From Misgurnus anguillicaudatus (lineage: Eukaryota > Chordata > Actinopteri > Cypriniformes > Cobitidae): DNA of 64,000 bases. Below the pieces are notes generated by a model that worked only from the letters and a program-made list of their open reading frames with translations, searched no databases and was not told where the DNA came from. Below are positions 1-10,631 of the stretch, in pieces. The DNA lies in NCBI RefSeq assembly GCF_027580225.2, contig NC_073348.2, forward strand, positions 25,999,501-26,063,500, given 5' to 3'. The stretch's first letter is position 1. Each line of letters starts with the position of its first letter. The position numbers and the translations under genes are program-made.

Positions 1-85
1 AAGTACTTAGCTTCGTTTTCCTTCAGCCCAATCCTCCACTTTGTCTTCGCCCAGTCTGCAGTCTCCACATTAATACACCTCTCCA

Positions 86-200
86 CCAAACACTTCTGTC
101 TCCAACACACCAAACACTTCCGTCTCCAACACACCAAACACTTCCGTCTCCAACACACCAAACACTTCCGTCTCCAACACACCAAACACTTCCGTCTCCC
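86..200. repeat. 24-bp minisatellite, about 5 copies
   Basis: The unit ccaaacacttccgtctccaa plus four bases repeats every 24 bp, starting at 86, 110, 134, 158 and 182, with one or two substitutions. Because 24 is a multiple of three, the minus strand stays open over the array and gives an eight-residue repeat (GDGSVWCV). That frame is a by-product of the repeat and is not evidence of a gene. Confidence 0.9.
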
Positions 201-1219
201 CCACAACGCTTGCTGGAATAAACTTCAACTTCCTGTTTTCCTGATGCTCTATTTATACTTCTTCTCTTCTCTGAACTGCCCAATCGCCATGCTTGATAAG
301 CACACCTGATGCCAATATTGCCTGATTACGGTTGCCCTAACCTGCAATAACTTTGAATCTGAAATTAATTTTTCAGAAATATAGCTTTTGGGAAAAAAGT
401 GGTCTTGTGGCACAACTTGCCCCTGGTGCGGGGTAAGTTGTGCCTTTAGGGAAAATAAGTTGGGGTAAATTGGGCAGGTGATTTCTGAAGTAAAACAGAA
501 CATTTTAAATTCAATACACAATTACTCGTTTAAGGTTTATTTAGATATTGTCACTCTATTAAACTGTTGGAATAAGTCATATTTTGTAGTTTTTGGAAAA
601 ATAATAATTTCAGGCAAAGTGGCTTTGGCAATATATGCCTGTTGACATACACAGAACGCGGTCTGTCAATTATGTAATATATAACAATAAAGTGACTAGA
701 CTAATTTCTAAATATCCTGTTGTGACTAAAAAAAACTTAATAAAACTTCTCTTTAATAACATAGTGCAAACTCAAAACTGAAATCAATGTTAGCTAAATG
801 AAACAAATGGCAGGTAGGCCTAAGTCAAACACTGATGAGGCATGTCTATCTCCTCACTTCTCCAGATTATCCCCTGTGAGTATGTTGGTCTAAGTGGTCT
901 GGATCTGGCCTACTATTTAACATCCCACGTGTCAATACTACAGGGGAACATAAACTTATGCTGTCTTATGGCTGTACCACCAAGTTTTTGGGGTGTGGGT
1001 AGTTTCTTGAGCACATCACCTCTGGCACAACTTAACCCAGGCCCTTTGGCACAAATCACCTCAGACCTACAAGTCTGAACAATTAGCATGATCCAGCAGT
1101 TAAGAGCTAAAATTATGCTACCTGTGTAGACTCATTGTGTAGCATGCTAAAGCACTAAAACATGTGTGAATTTTTTTCAAACCTATCTTTAATTGTTTAG
1201 ACACTACAATCAAAAAACC
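201..1219. other. No gene; repeat-derived sequence with recurring 'ggcacaa' motifs
   Basis: No convincing coding frame is present. Motifs of the type tggcacaactt and ggggtaagttgtgcc occur near 405-475 and 1020-1065, and again near 2095-2115. They suggest pieces of one older interspersed repeat whose ends I could not define. Short open frames here show no family features. Confidence 0.4.
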
Positions 1220-1223
1220 TTAA

Positions 1224-1918
1224 AGAGTAACTAAACCCTAAACCAACCTTTTTTTAGTTAACGATCTGTAAGAATGATGCTTTATTAGTGCTGTTCATTG
1301 ATTTTAGTAAGTTTTTTGACATTTGGATATAAAGTGTTTCAATACTACAATATAGACGGTTTCAGCAATAACAACATAAACAAGTGGCAGTCGTGGTCCA
1401 CACGTAACTTCCGGTAAACTCCGCTAAGAATAAATAACAACAAATTTCTTTAAATGTAGTTTATTTATATAACAAGCAAAAAAGAACACATAGATTACCT
1501 AGGAAACCAAAACATTTGTTATTTTCGACGAGGCATTGGTTCAAGAGATCAGTTTAGCAACTAGTCAGACCATTAAAAAAAACTAAACCGGAAGTAAATT
1601 GTGGATCTAGAAGTGTATCGCGTCAGCGCACGTGCGTCCGATGAAACCGTCTATATGGTGTAAAAACATCTGAGTGCTGCCCTCTTCAGGTTGAACAGTG
1701 GCTACTGCAGTTGAATTTTCCTATTGGATGTTGGGTCCAAAAAATATCTCGTGATGTAAGCAGGTTCAAGCTCACCACGCCCTTGTTATGATCTCACCAC
1801 ACACTGGTATGAGCTTACTTCGTCCCCTCCATCTCCGTTGGGATCTGCCCACTTTTCTTGCATTTTTCAAATTTGCCAGTGGGTGGAGTCAGGCTCTGAC
1901 CAGGGGTTTAGTTACACT
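1224..1918. mobile_element. TTAA-flanked non-autonomous DNA transposon
   Basis: The left end reads TTAA then AGAGTAACTAAACCC. The right end, reverse complemented, reads TTAA then AGTGTAACTAAACCC, so 14 of 15 terminal bases match. TTAA target duplications occur in the Kolobok and piggyBac superfamilies. The ends do not start with CCC or CCY as in piggyBac, so Kolobok is the better guess. No coding capacity is seen. A second, diverged copy lies on the other strand at about 36790-37170. The element is interrupted at 1355-1651. Confidence 0.75.
1355..1651. mobile_element. 297-bp MITE nested in the TTAA element
   Basis: The ends are gacggtttca and tgaaaccgtc, flanked on both sides by TATA. The homologous repeat at 37041-37050 lacks this segment and reads accatatattgt, which matches the flanks joined with one TATA. 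A 4-bp TATA duplication fits best; AT or ATA duplications with slightly longer inverted repeats are also possible. There is no coding frame and the superfamily is not assigned. Confidence 0.8.
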
Positions 1919-1922
1919 TTAA

Positions 1923-2235
1923 TCATAGAAATTTTACTTTGAAAGGAAAAAAACTGTTTTTTGATCTAAAATGTGCTTACCTCTCATGCCATGTGTCTCT
2001 CTTTTTTTGAGGATAAGTAAAATTGATGGCTTCTCAAAATTATGTGACCAATTTCTTGTATGGTTTTCCAGAAACAAGGGGTGGAACTACTTCCCCCCTG
2101 GCACAAATCACCCCACTCTCCCCTATGCAGTTTTCTGATGTTATGACTTCTTAAGAAGTTTTGCTTTAGATTTCATGATTAGAGATCAATCAATTACATC
2201 ATATTTTATATTCATGGACCCTGCAAAACTCTAAC
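1923..2235. other. No gene seen
   Basis: AT-rich sequence with a ctggcacaaatcacccc motif near 2098 like those upstream. No coding frame or clear terminal repeat was found. Confidence 0.3.
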
Positions 2236-2373
2236 TAAGGGTGCTTTCACACCTGCCTCATTTAGTTTGGTTGAATCATACCAGAGTTCGATAGCTCACT
2301 TGGTGTGGTTCGTTTGGGCAGGTGAGAATGCAGCAATCGAACTCTGGTGCGCACCAAAAACGGACCAAACAAG

Positions 2374-4688
2374 TGTCACCTACCGGAGCGGGCCTCTAGC
2401 GCCCCTCTAGACGTTTCACCTCGATGAGGTCCCCAAAAGCACCCCAATGACCAGACACGAAACCAGATAAGTAAAACTTGAACAACTTCATTTAAATTAT
2501 TTAAAATCAGAGTGGGGAAAGGAGAAGGGGATTAAAATAATCGACGTTGTGCTTCTTTTGCAGGGGGAGTGAGGAAGGGGCCAAGGGGAAGGGGACGGCG
2601 CTCCTTCGTCCCTGGTAGGTATGATTTCTTCTTTTGCATGCTGATCGTAACTTCCTTGGTTTTTCCTTTATGTACACGTGGCGCCCTCCTCGGCTCCTGG
2701 AGGCAAATAGAACACACAATTAATAGGGAATTTAAATCCAGTGGTCACCTGTATGTTGAGGCCCTCCCTCGTTGGAGCCTGGCGTTGACTACGGAACGGG
2801 GCCAAGGCCGTGCCTTGCCGGGAGAGATGGATCCTTTCTCCTGTTCCTCGGAGGTACTCCCTTCGCTGTTTCCTATGATCACAAAACAATTAGAGACTTC
2901 TTAATCCTGGTTCTCTCTCCAGGTGACGCAGGTAAACTGTGAGGGTTTACAGGCGTACCGAGGGAGTAGGACTCTCGGTTCGTTCGAAGGGTTCAGGCCT
3001 TCAGTTGACCAGCGTGCTACGTGGGACTCTTAGACATGACGGGTAAGTATAACTCTTAGCTTCAGTTTCAGGTTTTCAACTGGGCCTGCTACGTGGGACC
3101 CTCGGACGTGACAGGTAAGTGTAACTCTTAGCTTCAATTTCAGGTTTTCAACTGGGCGGCACACTACGTGGGATTCTCGGACGTGACAGGTAAGGGTAAC
3201 TCTTAGCTTCAATTTCAGGTTTTCAACTGGGCGGCACACTACGTGGGATTCTCGGATGTGACGGGTAAGGGTAACTCTTAGCTTCAATTTCAGGTTTTCA
3301 ACTGGGCGGCACACTACGTGGGACTCTCGGACGTGACAGGTAAGTGTAACACTTAGCTTCAATTTCAGGTTTTCAACTGGGCGGCACACTATGTGGGATT
3401 CTCGGACGTGACAGGTAAGGGTAACTTTTAGCTTCAATTTCAGGTTTTCAACATATACGTAGAGGTTACTCATACTACCCACTGTCTTCTTTCACAGCAA
3501 TGAGGAGTAAGGAGAGGAACTGTACGTCACCTGACCAGAGGACCAGAGCGGGTGGCTAGGTGTGAACTCGTTCTCCCCCCTGTCCGAGGAGGGTCTAAGG
3601 TGTACCTGTTTCACAGTGGACAACAGTTGCTCCTCCTCCCACATACAACAGCGCTGGTTAGGTTAGTATGACTCTGAATTTCTCTTCTAGACCGTTTATA
3701 GCTCAATACAGTATCAATGCAACACTTCTTTCACTGTACTCAGGGTTTTTCCTTGGTGGCGAAATACATGCAAACCAGGGGGGATAATAAGGTAGATCCA
3801 CGATGGTACCACCGCTTCAGCACTTCCACAAGCCTACTCACACGGTACTTCAACCAGACCTGGGGTAAGGATGAATGGCAAAGGACACAGCACTACACGG
3901 CAGCACTCTGGTGCACACACATCAATTCAGCACACTCACCCACAGCAGCCCACACTCTTATGTGACATAGAAGGCCAATCTTCTCACATCCGATCCAGCT
4001 TGGTATTGGGAGAAAGCCGTTGGAGCCCGTCACGGTGAGTGGGATATAGTTCGTCCGGCCCCTGGTCGCGCTCTGCCAGCCGCTTCCTGCTTTGGCACGC
4101 CCACCACTCCGTTCTTCTATGGTGGGGCCACTACAACATAAGACTCCAGACCTTTACACACAACGGTGAGTTTTCCCTTCAATAATTTACTTGATACAAA
4201 CAATGCGTGCACTCACGACCTTCGTCTTGGCCTCTCTTCCGGCTTGGCTGTATATGGTTTCCCCACAGCGTTTACCACATCCAATACTTCGGGTAAGAAT
4301 GGGTTGTATCACACTCTCAGTACCTTCTTTGGAAACTCTCCCGGCGAAACGCCGATCTTCTTCGATATTCCAACGTGTCCTTACTTCTGTATTCAGCCTG
4401 TCTCTTCAGTCCTCACCCATAATGCCGCCGCTTAGTCCACACGCCACCTCGCTGTGCATTCACACGACCACAATCAACTGCTTCCTGGTTTCCTGACACT
4501 GCTTTTATCCTTCTAGCTTGCCCATTTGGTCCAATGGGCTTTCGCCGCGTCATCGCACACACCTGGCATGTATTTCGCCCTGATTACCGTTGCTAGGGGT
4601 TACCCGGAAGTGCCGGTGTTTGCGGAAGTTGGTCTGGGCGGAACTTTCCCTCGCCGCTTTTGGTTCCGCCTGTTCGTCACTTGTGACA
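2374..4688. mobile_element. LTR-like insertion (candidate solo LTR), 2.3 kb
   Basis: The segment starts TGTCAC and ends GTGACA, that is TG...CA ends with a short inverted repeat, and is flanked by CAAG on both sides (2370-2373 and 4689-4692). Such ends with a 4-6 bp duplication are typical of LTR retrotransposons. No gag, protease, reverse transcriptase or integrase frame is present and no direct terminal repeat was found inside, so a solo LTR is the simplest reading. 2.3 kb is long for an LTR. A non-LTR origin remains possible. Confidence 0.5.
2999..3453. repeat. 75-bp tandem array, about 6 copies, with splice-site-like units
   Basis: Spacing of the ggtaag motif is exactly 75 bp (3114, 3189, 3264, 3339, 3414), with an older, more diverged copy before them. 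Each unit has a donor-like acaggtaagtgtaac and, about 25 nt later, an acceptor-like cttcaatttcag. Since 75 is divisible by three, the minus strand is open for 150 codons with a 25-residue repeat; I do not regard that as a gene. Looser donor/acceptor-like pairs continue in the same insertion near 3665-3690, 3862-3890 and 4292-4320. Confidence 0.85.
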
Positions 4689-5396
4689 CAAGCGGACCAA
4701 GACCTCCTAAACTACGCTTTCAAACCAACTCTAGAGCGGTTAGTTTGTGGTGAGAACATGATCTGAGATCGAACCGACCTAACTGCAAAAGTACTGTGCA
4801 TTTTGGGCTAAACCAGCTAGTCAGCTGCGCAGTGCATTATTGGATGAGGTTGGATGAGTGTTTGTTCACAGTTTCCATTAGCAATATTGCCAGACAATGG
4901 CAGGTTGCGAACATACCTGGAGTTGCGAGGAGGTGCGGGCGGAGGCTTAGATATTTGGTGGCTTTGTCGTTTGTAGTGCATTAAAACGTTGTTTTCAAGT
5001 CGCATCCGCGATTTATTCTGGAAATGAACAGTTAATCTAGAGTGCTGTATACAAACTATGTTTAACAACCACAGAGACATAATTACAGCGTGCAGCCGTG
5101 TGTCCATGGTGTCTTCTGTATTATCCTTCTTTGTTTACTTTCAGGGTTCCGTTGGAATTTCGCGCACTTTGATTCTGACCAATCGAGAAGCAATTTAGGA
5201 AATACATTCAAATACATGTGTCCAATGAGTGATGTGGATGTTATCACATGACTGAATTTTGGTTTTAACTGGTGCGGACCAGGGCAATCAGTGTGGCGTG
5301 AAAAGGAACCAAAACTGCTAAAAAAGCTACAATGTATACTTTTTTGCCTTTGGCACAGACCAAATGAACCAAACTACAGATGTGAAACCACCCTAA

Positions 5397-5617
5397 AGCT
5401 CTTAAGATTTCTTATATTCAAAGGTCACATGATTTCACACACTGAACTCAGATCAGTTTTGTTTTTCTAAAAATTAGAGTAAACGTTGAGCTGTAAACCT
5501 ACTGTAAAAAACAACAACACAGGAAGAGCATTTACCATTACCATAGTACAGTGTTTGACTGCAGCATTCTATCGTATTTCATGACAACTTGATCAGGACT
5601 GAGTCTCAGAGAATGAA
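5397..5617. promoter_or_regulatory. Presumed upstream region of the lectin pseudogene
   Basis: Unique sequence between the Harbinger-like element and the first lectin codon. I see no clear TATA box at a convincing distance. A leader is expected here from the position of exon 1, but its start cannot be read from the sequence. Confidence 0.25.
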
Positions 5618-6065
5618 ATGGAGACGATGACTGTACTTTTTTATGAAAATATAAATACTGTGGTAGATCATGACTTAAAAACAGATACAAACACACAACA
5701 ACCACTGCAGCATACAGGTAATGACATTCTTTTCTGTGTTAAGTTATACACTGTTTATTTGTCTTGGAACTAATGAAGAAATTGTAGGAGAATGTGAAGA
5801 AATTAGGAGAGCAAAATGCAATATCTTGTGTCATCTACAGGAAGTGAGCATGTGATGAAGAGAAGTTTCAGATCAGTTACAGTGTGTTTGGTGCTGCTGT
5901 GTGTTCTTCTACTGACTGCAGTCATAGTGCTGTGTGTCCTGATCAATACAAACAATCAACAGTTTAACATCAAGACCAAAAACATCACAGAAGAGAGAGA
6001 CCGGCTATTAACCAACAATACCAACCTAAAAAAAGAAAGAGACCAGCTACTAACCAACAATACCA

Positions 6066-7003
6066 TAGCCACTGTCCGTGCCGCCCAGCTGTGAATCAGG
6101 AAGTTGCTCAAATCCCTGTCGCGCCACACAGCGCCACACACATAGTTTAACATTAAATAACATCATATTTGTCCCAAATCATTAACGATTAACATTGGCT
6201 GCTAAGTATATTTTGCATTTTGAAGTAGACGCTATCTGACAAAGCTCGCGCTATTTAATGTGCACTTCCGGTTTACGATACCTCCGAGTTGTCCTAGAGG
6301 CGATGCGGCGTGATGCTGAGCTGCGCGGCCAGTGTGCGACCCCCTATAGAGTCCTGGTATGGGAGGGGCCCTTGAGGATCTTGAAATGATGCTATTTTTT
6401 TACAACATACTGTGCTACTTTTCTGTTCTACGCTTATGTGATGCACTTGAGTTCACATTAGTAGACATCTTCCACAAGCACAACATGTGTTCAATGTACA
6501 TGATTTGATTGGTTGTTGAACAATGCAAAGCGTTGATTGGCTGTGAGGGAGAAGTAACTAATTGCATTGTAGAGAAGCAGAGTCATTTGAGTGTGTTGAT
6601 TTCAGGAATCGTGACCCTGATGCATGCAAAACCAAAAAATCAGTATAGGCTACCAGAAAAAAAAAAACTTTCACAAATGTCTTACCAAAACAGAGCAAGT
6701 GAGAGCAAAATTGTTCAAGCAAGGTGACGGTGACCTAATATGCCGATGTTGTATTGTGTAAAAAATTAAATGCTTGCTGCGTGTTAATCTGCATTTCTCT
6801 ATGTATGAGAAACAGCTTCTTTGCAAGCTGCAGTGACTGTGGCTATGAAGTAAAATATTTGACACACCAAATCAGGCATCCTTTTCTCAATATGTGAACA
6901 TTGTTTGAAGCACACTTTAATAAGCTAAGGGGTGTAAACAGGGCCATAGCGTGTGTTAATGTGTGAGCGGAGGTATAAATGTGCTACTATTTTAACTCTT
7001 CAG
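6066..7003. other. Disrupted lectin interval, no exon recognised
   Basis: After the last stalk repeat the sequence changes character and becomes CG-rich to about 6350. A weak inverted pair (cactgtccgtgccgcccagct near 6076 and agctgcgcggccagtg near 6320) suggests a MITE insertion, without a clear target duplication. The rest is AT-rich. The lectin exon expected before DFIKK is absent. Confidence 0.4.
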
Positions 7004-8808
7004 GATTTTATTAAGAAGATACCTGGTACAGCAAGATTCTGGATTGGTTTGACTGACATTGAAGTTGAGGGCAGATGGAAATGGGTTGATGGCAGCACAC
7101 TCAGCTCTGGGTAAGAAATCACTAAATTTAACTAATTATTACCCCCCCAAAAAAATGATTGTCACAGTCAGTATCATATTACACAGAAAACAACACTGAA
7201 GATCTAGTGATGATCTGTTTCAGGTTTTGGGTGACACCACAGCCTGATTAGCGCTCCATTGAGCTATAATTATGAGGCGTGTCTCAACCGAAAAATGCCT
7301 CTGCACTCAATTGGATAGACCTACGACCAATCAGAGCAACGGAGTGTGTGACGTATGTTGAAATTACGTCTTTGCAGCTGCAAACTGCTAGTTATTTCGC
7401 TACAATGACACTAACATTGTGATTATACTGAGTTAGCGAATGTACATCAACACCTACTATGTTTACAACATTTCGTTTATATCACAACATTAAAGAGCAC
7501 CTATTATGAGATACACGTTTTTAAACATCCTTTTGTGTGTAAGTGTGTATTAGTACATGCTAACGATATTCAAAAAGTACATACCTCAAAGAAAACGATG
7601 ACGCGAGTTATCGTCTCTAACGTTCGAGGACTACAAAAAACACTCGGATTGTAGGCAACAGTTTACTTCCTGGGATTGGTGACGTAGATAAGACCAACAT
7701 TATCATAGTTCAGCCCTCTCTGCTTCGCTTGGGTACGCCCTCAAAGACGGGGGTGGAGAGCGCTGAGTCAGAAGAGAGCTAAAATGGCGGAGGTTGGGAG
7801 TCCCTGCTTTGACCCTGTTTGCAAACTCTTGTTTCATTGTTTAAGCGATTAAATCTCTCGAGTAGACGCTGTCTCTTTAGATGCAAGGGCAAAATAGCAC
7901 TTTATGGACTAACACAGAGGACATCATGTTTAATACGGTTCCGGAAAAATCCAGTCAGAAGTTGTTCACGGAGTTTTCACAATAACTGCTTCTCATGAAC
8001 CGAAGCTGCGCGACGTCTCCTCCTGAAAGTTGGATTACCGTGCACTTCTGGATCACAGGCTGTAAGTATTCATGTTTATTATTTGCCTTTACTGTAAGTT
8101 ACGTTACCTGTAACCGGAGCTTAACATTATGTGCTTGTAGAGCTCAGATATATATCTATGTGTAGAGCTAAGCTTGCAAGCTAATTGTTTTGTGTTGTAA
8201 TAATGTATTTCATAAACAACGTACCATATTTACACACGTGTGTGTTGAATTATGCAGACTATCGTTTTTATCGATGTTTATTTAGACGTGTTTACAAACT
8301 TGCTAAGCTGTTCCAGCTAAACTGTTACCGGTAAAGTTTGTTCTCATGATCAAACTCAAGAAACTCGAAGTACAGATGATTTGTTTAACGTGATATGTAT
8401 TTTACTGTTGTTTTTACTTTAAGCTTTCTTAGATTTTGAAACGAAGTAAACACGTAATGTGTGTTGCTAATGTTGGGCCATGTAACATGTAATACATTAA
8501 CGTTTTAATGAATAGTCTAACGATTTATAATCGTTGTACTCTATTGTTATAATATGTCTTTTTGACTGAATACATGTTTGTTTTATTTGTCTATATCCTA
8601 GATTCGCAGCTGGACACATCCTTCTACACTGTATGCAAACATGCAACATCATTACACACAGTACAAGGCATATGAGGAGCAAAGGTGTGTAACACATATG
8701 ATGTATTTAGCTAGTGAAACCACTACCAGTCTTAAATGTATAACTGATGATGACAAAGTTTTTTTCTCTGCATAATCATAGGAACCCAGGCAGTAGCATC
8801 GTTTCACA

Positions 8809-9450
8809 ATGTTTACATCACCATCATCAGTGGATGCCTTTGCCGTCCGTAGCCTGAGATTTCAGATTTGCAGCAAAAAATGTGACTTTCCCATTTATTG
8901 GAATGCTGTGCAGGTATTTAAGTATTTTAGTAACTGTGTTAAATAAAGTAAAGTAGTATTTACTTTTAGAATAAATGAATTGCATATTTATATTTTTACA
9001 GGTTGTACCTTGCAGCCATCCATTACAATGTCACCAAGCCATAACAAAAGCAGGAGAGGGAAAGTACAAGGCTATGTTCCCAAAACACACAAGTGACATA
9101 CTGTAAGCAGTAATGTTTTATTTCAAATACATTCATAATTAAAAACTTAATGTATGAAGCAGGGAAATAAATGATCAAAACAAAAGATTTATTGACTGCA
9201 ATATTTGTACAGTTATGTGGATGATGTGATCAGGCTTGTGTTTGATGTGGTATTTGAAGATAAGCTGAAGGAAACCCCGATTCCAATGGACCTGGCATCA
9301 CAGTTTGAGAGACCTTCAAAGGAGGACGTGATTGCATGCCATCTTCAGTGCAGGGGTCGTCGGAAGCCAACATTCCGATCAGGAAGCTCCAAGCATATCT
9401 GGAGAACAACACATGACAGGATGATAACCCTAAAGTGTCGTCTTAGATAG
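8809..9450 (+). CDS. Unknown 147-residue protein in three coding exons
   Basis: Coding exons 8809-8913, 9002-9102 and 9213-9450 have GT donors and AG acceptors and join without a stop: 105 + 101 + 238 bp, 147 codons plus TAG. Two upstream non-coding exons are plausible (about 7790-8061 ending before GTAAGT, and 8602-8684). An AATAAA lies at about 9596. The protein starts MFTSPSSVDAFAVRSLRF; it contains CSKKCDFPIYW then PCSHPLQCHQ, a Cys/His cluster that might bind metal, and ends in a basic stretch (RGRRKPTFRSG ... LKCRLR). I recognise no family. The Cys spacing does not fit a THAP domain. Uninterrupted splicing and frame inside a transposon suggest recent function or recent insertion. Confidence 0.5.
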
Positions 9451-9687
9451 CACCAGCTGACAAAGCTTTGATATGCCATTTATCTGAATAGATAGCTGTA
9501 AAAAGTGAATTGAACAATTTTTTGAAAGAAGAGCACAATATGGTTACTAAAGTATGTTTATTTGTATATTGTTTAACAGTTAAATATATATTTTTAATAA
9601 ATAATCTTTTGACTGACTACTATATTTTCTTTAAAGTTACATCTTTTGTTCTTTTGGGTACTTTGTTACTATAATAATACTTTAGTG

Positions 9688-10631
9688 TTATTGGTTTAAA
9701 AATGTAATAAAACTTACTCTAGTCCTGCGCCTCAAAGGCTTATAGTCGGTACAATAAATGTTCTGTGTGTAGGGATTTAGACAATTTGTGCAAAACCTGG
9801 ATGATGAATCACGCAGGTAAGAGGCCCTGGAACCTGTTGCATTCTCCTTAAAACCTAATAAGTAAAAACATAGCACAGTAAAATAGTATGTAAGCAGTAT
9901 TTTATAATGAAGTTTACTATAGTAAAATAATGTAGAAATTACCAAGTGAAATCGTTTTATAATCATTTCAACAAATACTTTCTATGTGCTACATTTGGTG
10001 TTTCCATATAGTTTGCACAGTAATAGAGTATGTAAACAGTCTTTTATAATACATTTTACTATAGTAAAATAATGTAGAAATTACCAAGTGAAATCGTTTT
10101 ATAATCATTTCAACAAATACTTTCTATGTGCTACATTTGGTGTTTCCATATAGTTTGCACAGTAATAGAGTATGTAAACAGTCTTTTATAATACATTTTA
10201 CTATAGTAAAATAATGTAGAAATTACCAAGTGAAATCGTTTTATAATCATTTCAACAAATACTTTCTATGTGCTACATTTGGTGTTTCCATATAGTTTGC
10301 ACAGTAATAGAGTATGTAAACAGTCTTTTATAATACATTTTACTATAGTAAAATAATGTAGAAATTACCAAGTGAAATCGTTTTATAATCATTTCAACAA
10401 ATACTTTCTATGTGCTACATTTGGTGTTTCCATATAGTTATGTAGTACGTTATAATTACCTTTTGGATGTCTTTGCAACACATTTTCGTCTTCGTTTAGC
10501 ATTCTGGCAGAGCTAAGGACACCTAAAAAAGTTAAATCCAATCGCATTCATTGACGGAGATCGTTTATATCGTAACGGCCTTCTGAACTCTCTGGATCGA
10601 GCTCGAAGTGGTAAGGCAGTACAGACACCAT
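9688..10631 (-). CDS. Unknown roughly 100-residue protein, spliced, convergent to the previous gene
   Basis: On the minus strand an ATG at 10631 in good context begins MVSVLPYHFELDPESSEG. Exon 10522-10460 (after tttttag, before GTAATT) reads VLSSARMLNEDENVLQRHPK, and exon 9854 onward (after acttattag) reads FKENATGSRASYLRDSSSRF followed by CTNCLNPYTQNIYC. Exons two and three join in frame; the first can join in phase from a GT near 10575 or 10562. Exon three either ends at a GTAAGT donor (9717) or runs to TAA at 9688. The second intron holds a 142-bp tandem repeat. AAATAAA on this strand is near 9560. The acidic start resembles short N-terminal regions of other fish transposon-borne proteins, but I recognise no domain. 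Confidence 0.4.
9877..10439. repeat. 142-bp tandem repeat, about 4 copies
   Basis: The motif tgtagaaattaccaagtgaa recurs at 9931, 10073, 10215 and 10357, exactly 142 bp apart. The last three copies are almost identical and the first is more diverged. The array lies inside the intron of the minus-strand model in the TTAA element, so the copies arose after or within that element. Confidence 0.95.

Larger units (their letters stand above)
2239..5393. mobile_element. PIF/Harbinger-like element split by an LTR-like insertion
   Basis: The left end is gggtgctttcacacctg after TAA (2236-2238). The right end, reverse complemented, is gggtggtttcacatctg followed by TAA (5394-5396). A 3-bp TAA or TTA duplication and G-rich ends fit PIF/Harbinger. 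Without the 2374-4688 insertion the element is about 840 bp and has no transposase frame, so it is non-autonomous. The spacer between the ends is rich in 'aaccaaac' and 'ggaccaa' motifs on both sides of the insertion. Confidence 0.75.

Noticed and set aside
3030..3482. 150-codon minus-strand frame with 25-residue repeats
   Set aside because: It is the translation of the 75-bp tandem array; no start context, domain or splice support.
6071..6340. MITE insertion ending lectin exon 2
   Set aside because: Only a weak inverted pair and no target duplication; kept as a note and not as a separate element.
8809..9102. THAP-type DNA-binding domain in the unknown gene
   Set aside because: The CSKKC and CSHPLQCH clusters do not have the C-x2-4-C-x35-50-C-x2-H spacing of THAP domains.
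9877..10439. CRISPR-like regular repeats
   Set aside because: 142-bp head-to-tail units with no variable spacers in a vertebrate transposon; a tandem repeat, not a CRISPR array.
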